A stretch of DNA of 64,000 bases from Psychrobacillus sp044762745 (GTDB lineage: Bacteria > Bacillota > Bacilli > Bacillales_A > Planococcaceae): positions 62,001-126,000 of the forward strand of contig NZ_JBIWEX010000008.1 in the NCBI RefSeq assembly GCF_044762745.1. The letters are read 5' to 3'. Positions 17,328 to 25,027 of the stretch are shown piece by piece. Every line of letters starts with the position of its first letter. Position 1 is the stretch's first letter. The notes under the pieces are model-generated. The model saw only the letters and a program-made list of their open reading frames with translations. It did not search any database and had not been told where the DNA came from. The position numbers and the translations under genes were made by a program.

Positions 17328-19334
17328 TTACACTTTAAATCGATTTACTGCATCTGTAAGCCTATCACTTAGTCCTGTTAAAGTTTCAGATGCTTTCGCA
17401 ACCGATTGAATTGCATGAAGTTGTTCATCAGATGAAGCACTCACTTCTTCACAAGCAGCTGCTGTTTGTTGAGAAGTAGCAGCCATCATCTGAATCGTCT
17501 CTACTACCTGATCTTTATAATTTGATACTTGTTCCACTTCTTGAGAGACTTCATCAATTGAAGATTGAATTTTGCCCATAAGCTCAGAAATTTCCCCAAA
17601 AGTCGTTTCTGTATCTACCACCACTGTCCCCTGTTTTTGGAAGGTTCCCCTGGTATCATTCATCTGCTCGCTTACTAGAGCAGATTCATTTTGCAATTCG
17701 ATTATGGTCTTTTTAACGTCTTCTGTAGCTCTGGCTGATTGCTCCGCCAATTTTCTAACTTCTTCTGCGACTACCGCAAAACCTTTTCCATGCTCCCCAG
17801 CTCTCGCTGCTTCAATACTCGCATTTAAAGCAAGTAAATTAGTTTGAGTAGATATTTCCATGATGGTTTCCATTACTCCACCAATCGCCTTTACTTTATG
17901 TTCTAGCGTACTTACCACATCACTCATAGAAGTTAAATTGGTATTCCAAGTATGGAAGGATGATTTCAACTCACGCATTTGATTTTGTCCATTGATATTA
18001 ATTTCATTAGCTTGTGTTGCAATAATTTTCATTTCATGAGACTTCGCACTTATTTGATTAATTTGATCACTTAAATGAGCGGAATTATGCGTAACTAATT
18101 CCGCATCTTCTGCTGATTTCGCAGCACCTTCCGCAATTTCTTCAATAGCTACAGAAACTTGTTCTGCTGAAGCCGTAGTTTCCTCTGCAACAGCACTTAA
18201 ACTTTCCGAGTTGGATTGAACATGGTTAGCGGATTCTTTGACTACTCCAATGATATTGTGCATACTTAAGGTCATTTTGTTAAAGTAATTGGATAATTGA
18301 CCAATTTCATCTGTCGATTTAACGATCGCTTGAACAGTTAAATCTCCCTCGGCAACCTGATTCATTAGTTTTTTCAATTGTTCAATAGGTTTTAAGATAC
18401 GTCTTGTTGTAAAGAAAAGGGAGATGAACATGAAAATCATTACCGCGACAGCGATAATAAGGATAACATTACGTAAATTATCTGCCATTTCATTTATATT
18501 ATCTTGCTCATATACAGCTCCAATTTTCCAATCTAACCCTGGGATGGTTGTGAATACTGATACCATTGCCTTTCCATCAGCAGTAACTCGAACTATACCT
18601 TCTTCATTGTCACTAGAAAGCATTCCTTTAATATAGGCGTTGTCTGATAAGTTTTCCCCTGCTGATGTTGGATGTGTGATTGCTGTGCCATCTTGTTCAA
18701 CAATAACAGGGTATCCCTTAAACCCAAGTTCATTTTTAGATATGGTATCTGTCAAATTCGACAGTAAAATATCAATACCCATTACTCCCACTACTGCTCC
18801 GTTTACAACAACTGCTTTAGCACCTGTAATCGTATATGTCTTAGTTATTTCATCCAAATACGGCTTAGACCAAATGAAATCTTCTTTACTAGTCAATCCA
18901 TTTTGATACCAATCCCTTGTAGTGGGATCGAAATCTGCGGGCAAATTGGCTGCTGGATATATTTCAAGTTGCTTATTAGGTAAAGCATAATAGATAGCTG
19001 AAGTTGCATCATATATCGACGTAAACTCTTTAAATTTTTCTGATAAACTTTGCTGAAGTTGAACTTTCGCTATCTCGTCCATTTCAATATATTCTTTATC
19101 GAAGCTAACGATCTCCGATGATTTAGACATTTGTATTAAAGCATTTTCATAAGAACCGAGATATGTTTCAATTGTAGAAGACATACCGTTGACTACTACT
19201 TGACTTTGTTCGATCAAACTTTCTTCTGTTTTATCACTAATCATTAATGTACTAATTACACTTAATGCTGCCATACTGATGATGATTAGCACCATAACAG
19301 TAATGATTATTTTCCATTTAACTGAATTCCTCAT
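17328..19334 (-). CDS. Methyl-accepting chemotaxis protein, dCache sensor
   Basis: A 668-residue transmembrane chemoreceptor. TM1 spans about residues 8-31, an extracellular dCache domain about 35-280, TM2 about 286-309, then HAMP (about 310-362) and the signalling domain to the end. The hairpin tip STQTNLLALNASIEAARAGEHGKGFAVVAEEVRKLAEQS is complete. In the sensor, FDPTTRDWYQ followed by a Tyr-rich strand and VMGIDI resembles the amino-acid-binding dCache motif (RxWY...Y...D), so an amino acid or related ligand is a reasonable guess. No CheB/CheR pentapeptide tail is visible. The gene stands alone between terminators; the next genes are a separate phosphorelay operon on the same strand. Confidence 0.9.
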   Translation of the reverse strand: MRNSVKWKIIITVMVLIIISMAALSVISTLMISDKTEESLIEQSQVVVNGMSSTIETYLGSYENALIQMSKSSEIVSFDKEYIEMDEIAKVQLQQSLSEKFKEFTSIYDATSAIYYALPNKQLEIYPAANLPADFDPTTRDWYQNGLTSKEDFIWSKPYLDEITKTYTITGAKAVVVNGAVVGVMGIDILLSNLTDTISKNELGFKGYPVIVEQDGTAITHPTSAGENLSDNAYIKGMLSSDNEEGIVRVTADGKAMVSVFTTIPGLDWKIGAVYEQDNINEMADNLRNVILIIAVAVMIFMFISLFFTTRRILKPIEQLKKLMNQVAEGDLTVQAIVKSTDEIGQLSNYFNKMTLSMHNIIGVVKESANHVQSNSESLSAVAEETTASAEQVSVAIEEIAEGAAKSAEDAELVTHNSAHLSDQINQISAKSHEMKIIATQANEININGQNQMRELKSSFHTWNTNLTSMSDVVSTLEHKVKAIGGVMETIMEISTQTNLLALNASIEAARAGEHGKGFAVVAEEVRKLAEQSARATEDVKKTIIELQNESALVSEQMNDTRGTFQKQGTVVVDTETTFGEISELMGKIQSSIDEVSQEVEQVSNYKDQVVETIQMMAATSQQTAAACEEVSASSDEQLHAIQSVAKASETLTGLSDRLTDAVNRFKV

Positions 19335-19666
19335 TTTGCAACTTCCTTCTTAGTAAAATTAAACTATAATTCTTTAAAAAACTTATTATAACAGGAATAT
19401 TCTCATAGTTATAGTACAATAATAATAATTTGAATAGACTTAACAGGATGGAAATAGCAACTATCTATGATAAATAGACTTCCATATTAAAAATGGAAAA
19501 ACAAAATCCATTTGTATAACCTTTGAAAAGAGTTTGATGAAAGAATTATTCGAAGACAAGTGTAAATACGTATATTAGGATGAACATAAAAAGTAACGGT
19601 GTAAAAACAAGTACAATCACCTATAATTTGGTCATTTCGCATTGAAAAATAAATAATTGTGTAACT
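19335..19666. other. Intergenic region upstream of the chemoreceptor
   Basis: This AT-rich stretch of about 330 bases should hold the chemoreceptor promoter (minus strand) but I see no clear consensus boxes. A weak minus-strand frame of 73 codons overlaps it and looks spurious. No repeats or RNA motifs are evident. Confidence 0.4.
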
Positions 19667-19705
19667 AAAAAGCAGCCGAACATTTTCAATGTCGGCTGCT
19701 TTTTT
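19667..19705. terminator. Bidirectional intrinsic terminator
   Basis: AAAAGCAGCCGA pairs with TCGGCTGCTTTT around a loop that itself can pair (ACATT/AATGT). T-runs occur on both strands. It lies after the histidine kinase gene (minus strand). Confidence 0.8.
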
Positions 19706-19720
19706 CACGTGAATATTAAA

Positions 19721-19758
19721 TGGTAGTCAGTTTTCAGAATAGTGTCCTAGACAGGGAC
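19721..19758 (+). repeat. Dispersed terminator-linked repeat, copy
   Basis: TGGTAGTCAGTTTTCAGAAT followed by TCCTAGACAGGGAC matches the core of the intergenic repeat. It follows a terminator, as at 15338-15385, and lies 5 bases from the end of the histidine kinase gene. Confidence 0.55.
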
Positions 19759-19762
19759 CCAT

Positions 19763-22642
19763 TTAATGAGGTACCATTATCTGACCGTTTCTTTCATTAG
19801 TTAAAAGAGTATGCATAATTAACTTGGATAATTGGCTGGGTTTGTATGGTTTAATTAAGTAATCTTTTGCTCCTAGAGAAAATCCTCTTTCTTTTTCATC
19901 AAGTGCAGTCGAAATGAAAATTGGAATATTTTTCAATCTTTCATTTCTCTTCATTTCTTCCATAACAGTCCAGCCATCAATTTCATCTGCAAGCATAATG
20001 TCCATAACAATTGCATCTGGGGCTTCTTTTTTCATTTGTTCTAAGGCTTCTTTACCGCTCTTATGGTGGCTTACATGAAAACCACTATTTTGTAATTCGT
20101 GGTTTAAAAGTTCCGCTAGGCTGAAGTCATCCTCAACGACCATAATTGTGTAATTAAGCATGGAAGCATTTCCATCCTCATTTTCTTTATTAGCGCTCAT
20201 TGCAACTCGTGAGAAGCGAGTGGTAAATGTGCTACCTTTCCCATACTCAGAACTTACTGAAATCTCTCCGTCGTGCCCTTTCACAATCTCTTGGACAATA
20301 GCGAGTCCAAGACCTGTACCACCAATTCTTCGTCGGTCAGAATTATCGACCCTGTAAAATTGTTGGAATAATTTAGGGAGTGCATCTTCTGGGATTCCAA
20401 GTCCCTCATCTTTTACATCAATAAAAACTTGGTCTTTGCTACCGTAAATACGGATTGAAATATTTCCTCCTTCTGGAGAATATTTAATCGCATTACTTAA
20501 TAAGTTTATAAACAACTGTTCTATTTTATCTCTGTCTCCTAGTATAATGGCATTCTCTAATTCTACAGTGTAAGTTATCTTGTGCAATGATGTGTTGATT
20601 TCTTGAAGCTCAATGACATTTTGAACAATCGATGATACGTCTATATATTTCTTTTCATAATTCTGTTTACCAGATTCCATTCTTTGGATATCAAGAAAAT
20701 CATTTATTAAGAATGTTAGTCTTTTAGATTCGTTAAAAATAGTTTGCAAATATTTTGTTTTTCGTTCAGGCTTTAATTCTTTTGTTAACAACAACTCTGT
20801 GAAGCCGAGAACACTAGCGAGCGGCGTTCTTAACTCATGGCTGACTGTACTGACAAATTCAGACTTCATTTTGGCTATTTCATACTCTTTCGTAATATCA
20901 CGATGGACTAATAACGTTCCTATGTGTTCATCACAGTCTTTAATAGTTTTACAATAAACTCTAATGACTTGCTGGTTGCCGGTCTTTTTGTAAATAAATG
21001 AATGCTCCTCATCAGGGGAAAGAAATGCAGCGTTTATCAAATCGTCTAATAAGTGAATAATCTCATCGTCTTGAATTTGTGCTCCCATGACACCACTCCA
21101 TTGTTCCCAAGAAAGTCCTATCATTTGTTCAGTTGTATCACTCCATTTAAATATTCCGTGTAGCTGTTTGTTAATTTGTATTATTTTACGATCAGCATCA
21201 ATTAACTGTATACCTTCCTGGACAGTGTTTAAAATATCTTGATTTAAACGTCGATCATCCTCTGATTGTTCGAATAACTTAATTTTTTCAAGGTAAATGG
21301 CAATTTGTTTAGCGAATGTTTCATACTCAGTTAGTTCATTATTTGAATAAGAATCACCATATCTAGAAAACACCATAACAGCTTCCACTTGAGAAGAAGA
21401 TACAATAGGTAAATATAAGTCAAAGCTATAATGTAGGGTTTCATGATAACCCTTTTCTATAGGATGTTGTACTCTTTTTACTGTAATTGGCTTTTTTTCA
21501 TTTGTTAACCGATGAATAAAGCCGTTGTCTATGTTATTTCTAAATTGTTCAATCCCGAAATTAGAAATCCCATACGAAGCAAAAGACTCTTCGTGAAGGG
21601 AGGAAATCATACCTTTATCTGATCCAGTGATTCTACACATATTTTCGATTATACTTTTAAAAACTACCTTTTTATCAAAAGAGGCGGAAATGCTATTAAT
21701 TAACTCATTCCACCGCATAAGTTTTTGTTCATTACTTGTTACAATATTAAGTGCAGTTTGAAGTTCGTTTTGCTGGGCTAGAAGTTCTTCTTGTTGGGCT
21801 ACTAGTTCTTCTTGTTGCGCGATTAGTTCTTCATTTTGGGCTAACAAATCTTGTTCTTTTTCCTGAATACTGTTCACCATCTTTTGGAAAGCGACTGATA
21901 AGATACCGAGTTCATCTTTTCTGTTTGTATTGACTTTTAAGACCGCAACTCTGCCCGCAGCAATTTCATTTGCGGAAAAGCTAAATTCAGAAAGGGGTTT
22001 TCCAATGCTCCTAAATATTTTACGAATTATTAGAAGTGAGAGAATTAGAGTTAAAATAAAAAAGAAAATTACACTGCTTTGGATGATTAACTGTTTCTCC
22101 GAGAGTTTTTGGGCATTATCTGTAAGTTGGCCATCAAGTAGAATAATAAATGATTTAGTTTGCTCCAAAAATTCTTCTGCCATAAAAGTGACGTTACTAT
22201 CTTGAAGGTCAATACTAGGATCCTGATTTTTTTCATACTCATTCATAATGAGAGGAACTAACGTAGTGAAATAATAAGACGTAAAGTTATCAATATCCTG
22301 ATAGATTAATACTTCTTCCTCGGTTTCAATCAATTTACTGAGTTCAGTAAGCTTTTGTTTGATTTCACTTTCAAAATTCAATATTTCCTTCGTGTTTTTC
22401 GGCGCTTTAATAGTAACAGAGTCGGTCATTATTAAAATATCGGAATTATACTGGTTATAGATGTAGTTAATTATTTGCCGTTTTTCTTCAATATTACTGC
22501 GCTCTTGAATATATTCGTCATGTATTTTATGCTGAAAGTAAAATAGTAAACCGCACCCCATAGCAAAAAAGAGAAAACAGATTCCCATTAATGATAAAAC
22601 TTTGCGTGATAGTGAACTATTAAAATAATTAACTATCTTCAT
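19763..22642 (-). CDS. Hybrid sensor histidine kinase with receiver domain
   Basis: A membrane-bound hybrid kinase of 959 residues. ATG 22642 (MKIVNYF) follows GGGGAT and overlaps the preceding response-regulator gene; a TTG five codons upstream is the alternative. Two membrane helices (about 13-34 and 190-212) flank an extracytoplasmic four-helix-type sensor, followed by HAMP (to about 265), a heptad coiled coil with four AQxEEL-type units, GAF (about 325-460), PAS (about 475-585), HisKA with the phospho-acceptor in STVSHELRTPL (about residue 600), HATPase (NAIKYSPEGG, DEGLGIPEDAL, GGTGLGLAI) and a C-terminal receiver with Asp in VMDIMLADEIDG. It probably feeds the receiver proteins encoded in the same operon. 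Confidence 0.9.
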   Translation of the reverse strand: MKIVNYFNSSLSRKVLSLMGICFLFFAMGCGLLFYFQHKIHDEYIQERSNIEEKRQIINYIYNQYNSDILIMTDSVTIKAPKNTKEILNFESEIKQKLTELSKLIETEEEVLIYQDIDNFTSYYFTTLVPLIMNEYEKNQDPSIDLQDSNVTFMAEEFLEQTKSFIILLDGQLTDNAQKLSEKQLIIQSSVIFFFILTLILSLLIIRKIFRSIGKPLSEFSFSANEIAAGRVAVLKVNTNRKDELGILSVAFQKMVNSIQEKEQDLLAQNEELIAQQEELVAQQEELLAQQNELQTALNIVTSNEQKLMRWNELINSISASFDKKVVFKSIIENMCRITGSDKGMISSLHEESFASYGISNFGIEQFRNNIDNGFIHRLTNEKKPITVKRVQHPIEKGYHETLHYSFDLYLPIVSSSQVEAVMVFSRYGDSYSNNELTEYETFAKQIAIYLEKIKLFEQSEDDRRLNQDILNTVQEGIQLIDADRKIIQINKQLHGIFKWSDTTEQMIGLSWEQWSGVMGAQIQDDEIIHLLDDLINAAFLSPDEEHSFIYKKTGNQQVIRVYCKTIKDCDEHIGTLLVHRDITKEYEIAKMKSEFVSTVSHELRTPLASVLGFTELLLTKELKPERKTKYLQTIFNESKRLTFLINDFLDIQRMESGKQNYEKKYIDVSSIVQNVIELQEINTSLHKITYTVELENAIILGDRDKIEQLFINLLSNAIKYSPEGGNISIRIYGSKDQVFIDVKDEGLGIPEDALPKLFQQFYRVDNSDRRRIGGTGLGLAIVQEIVKGHDGEISVSSEYGKGSTFTTRFSRVAMSANKENEDGNASMLNYTIMVVEDDFSLAELLNHELQNSGFHVSHHKSGKEALEQMKKEAPDAIVMDIMLADEIDGWTVMEEMKRNERLKNIPIFISTALDEKERGFSLGAKDYLIKPYKPSQLSKLIMHTLLTNERNGQIMVPH

Positions 22643-23000
22643 TAAGGATATCCCCAACTAGTTCTAAAAGTTTCAATGGACTAAATGGTTTAGCCATAAA
22701 ATAATCGGCACCTGTTTCCAATATCTGCTTTTGTTCATATTCCTGACTTTTCGCTGATAGTATTAGAATTTTCGTATGCTCGTTTGTTTCGGCATGCCGG
22801 ATTTTCTCAACAATTTCAAGTCCTGTATAAACAGGCATCATATAATCTAGAATGACCAAATCATATCGATTATTTTGCAAAAACTCCATTGCTTCACCGC
22901 CATCAACCGCTGTATCAATATTATAATTTTCATCTTCTAACGTATCTTCAATAAGCATACGAAGTACTTCTTCATCCTCTGCTAATAAAATTTGTTTCAA
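22629..23000 (-). CDS. Single-domain response regulator
   Basis: A CheY-like receiver of 123 residues with no output domain. The acidic pair is AEDEE at the N-terminus, the phospho-acceptor is Asp52 in VILDYMMP, the Thr/Ser switch is in ILSAKS and the Lys is in FMAKPFSP. Its 3' end overlaps the kinase start by 14 bases, so the two are translationally coupled and very likely partners. It may shuttle phosphate between the hybrid kinase and the HPt domain of the protein encoded 86 bases upstream. The start follows GAGGTGGTAAAT. Confidence 0.92.
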   Translation of the reverse strand: MKQILLAEDEEVLRMLIEDTLEDENYNIDTAVDGGEAMEFLQNNRYDLVILDYMMPVYTGLEIVEKIRHAETNEHTKILILSAKSQEYEQKQILETGADYFMAKPFSPLKLLELVGDILNEDS

Positions 23001-23086
23001 TATTTACCACCTCGGTATTTTATTATTATGATTTTAGTGTTCTATAATATAGACATCTAATACACAAAAGAATCTTCGTAGAATAC

Positions 23087-24703
23087 TTATTTTATCATAT
23101 TTAGTATTCGTTCAATTCTTACTTGCAGTTCATTTACATTAAACGGTTTTGTTACATAATCATCGGCACCTAGCCTTAATGCTCGTTCTATCTCATCTTC
23201 GCTTTTTCTACCAGTAAGCATTAATATCTTATATTTCCCGGCATTTCTTCCTTGTTTAACTTTTTGGAGGACCTCTAAACCATCCATAACTGGCATGATA
23301 CCATCTAGAATTAAGAAATGGCCGACATCCTCTTTTGCATGTTCTGAGTTTAAAAAAGATGGTCCATTTTCAAATACCTTAATGTTTAATTCGAAATTAT
23401 CAATGGTTATAGATTCAAGAATTTGAGCCAACAGGGTCCTAATAATGATATCGTCATCGACAACCGAAATGTTAAGAACGTTTTTGGGGTGTGCATTAGG
23501 TGTCAATTGTAAGCATTCAACTCTCGCTCGTCCAAGGCGTTTTGCTTCGTATAACGAACTGTCCGCTTCTTTGAAAGCTTCATTGATCGAAACGAAGTCA
23601 TCCTTTACGGTATATGTTCCTGCTGAAAATGTGACTGAAAAGCATACTTCGTGATGGGTAAATTTAATTTGAGAAAAACCTTTAATTAATTCATTTAAGC
23701 GTCTTATTGCATCTTCACTAGCGGTGTTTGGAAAGACAATGACAAATTCTTCTCCGCCATATCGATAAATTATATCCAAACTACGAATATTCCTTTTTAT
23801 ATATTGAGCAAAATCCCTCAGTACTTGATCACCCATAAGATGGCCATATGTATCATTTATATTCTTAAAAAAGTCAATATCAACAATACTAATGGAAAAT
23901 GGCTGTTTCGTTCGTTTAAAATCTAAGAAAAATCGTTGCAAACTATCTACAAGAAATTTTCTATTATATACTTGTGTCAATTCATCAATTAATACGGATT
24001 GATCAAAAATTTTCTTGCGTTGCAAATGTCGATTAACCTTAACAACAATTTCTTCAATATCAAGAGGCTTTTTAAAAAAGTCATCTGCTCCATTTTGATA
24101 AGCTTTTATACGTGTTTCCTTATTATTATTGATACTAATCATAATCGTTGGAATAAAGTGTTTTTCGTTATGTTGCTGAATCTCTTGAAGTATTTGAAAA
24201 CCATCTTTCTGTGGCAATTGAATATCAAGTATGAGGCAATCTGGTTTCATTTCGAAGTACTGTTTTACTGCATTTTCTGGGTTTGTATTAGTTATAACCA
24301 TCCAGCCTTTTTCTTCTAACACATCTTTCAGCAGAATGAGCATAGAAACATCATCATCTATTATTTGAATAAGAGGAGCACTAGGATTAAGGACTGTACC
24401 ATTATAGTTCACTGAATTGCCGGAGTTTTCATATAGATATATAAGTTCAATTAGAGGATATAGAAAAGCATTTAGATCGATTCCCTTCCACTTCTCAATC
24501 CTTTCGTTTTCCAGCTTTGATAATAATTCTGAAGAAATCTGCATTAGTTCGTCCAATTGTAGGGTTCCCGAGGTTCCTTTTATAGAGTGTAGGAATCGAT
24601 ATACTTCCTCAGTTAAAATTGTTTTTCCTTTTAAAGACAACCATTCCGTCAACTTATTTTTAGTATTTTGGAATAAATGATTTTTATATTTTTGAAGATC
24701 CAT
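23087..24703 (-). CDS. HPt-REC-GGDEF-REC diguanylate cyclase
   Basis: A 538-residue cytosolic signalling protein. ATG 24703 (MDLQKYKN) follows AAGGAGGATATTA. Residues 1-95 are an HPt domain with phospho-acceptor His39 in FLHSIKGTSGTL; about 112-235 is a receiver (LILDIQLPQKDG); about 245-405 is a diguanylate cyclase with an active GGEEF (YRYGGEEFVIVFP); the last 120 residues are a second receiver (LILDGIMPVMDG...VTKPFNVNELQ). An HPt and two receivers on one cyclase allow phosphate from the hybrid kinase downstream in the operon to control c-di-GMP synthesis. The RxxD inhibitory site is not obvious. It is first in a three-gene minus-strand operon. Confidence 0.9.
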   Translation of the reverse strand: MDLQKYKNHLFQNTKNKLTEWLSLKGKTILTEEVYRFLHSIKGTSGTLQLDELMQISSELLSKLENERIEKWKGIDLNAFLYPLIELIYLYENSGNSVNYNGTVLNPSAPLIQIIDDDVSMLILLKDVLEEKGWMVITNTNPENAVKQYFEMKPDCLILDIQLPQKDGFQILQEIQQHNEKHFIPTIMISINNNKETRIKAYQNGADDFFKKPLDIEEIVVKVNRHLQRKKIFDQSVLIDELTQVYNRKFLVDSLQRFFLDFKRTKQPFSISIVDIDFFKNINDTYGHLMGDQVLRDFAQYIKRNIRSLDIIYRYGGEEFVIVFPNTASEDAIRRLNELIKGFSQIKFTHHEVCFSVTFSAGTYTVKDDFVSINEAFKEADSSLYEAKRLGRARVECLQLTPNAHPKNVLNISVVDDDIIIRTLLAQILESITIDNFELNIKVFENGPSFLNSEHAKEDVGHFLILDGIMPVMDGLEVLQKVKQGRNAGKYKILMLTGRKSEDEIERALRLGADDYVTKPFNVNELQVRIERILNMIK

Positions 24704-25027
24704 TAATATCCTCCTTACCAAAATGTGTATTCATTCTCTGTTAGAACCTTTCTATTTTTTTCTTGTATCGCACTAAATAAATGAGTCTATTATACTATAA
24801 CAAAGATTATCGAATTATGTAATAATTGAAATGATTGCCTATTAAACTGTTTTGGAGTAAGCATAAATATTCACACCTTTACTAAACAGAAAGGTGTATA
24901 AAGTAACTATGTTACTATAATGTGTTTCATTTAAGCAAGATATTTCACACTCTCTTGGTAAAGGGTAAAATATGACGGCTAACTTAATTGAATCTATTTT
25001 AAAAAATATAAATGGGGGTTCAAAGCT
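24704..25027. other. Divergent promoter region between two c-di-GMP operons
   Basis: This 324-base AT-rich spacer separates the minus-strand phosphorelay operon from the plus-strand GGDEF-EAL-PilZ gene and should hold both promoters. A TATAGTATAAT string near 24790-24800 (minus strand) is a possible -10 region. I see no inverted repeat or riboswitch motif, in particular no c-di-GMP riboswitch signature. Confidence 0.4.
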
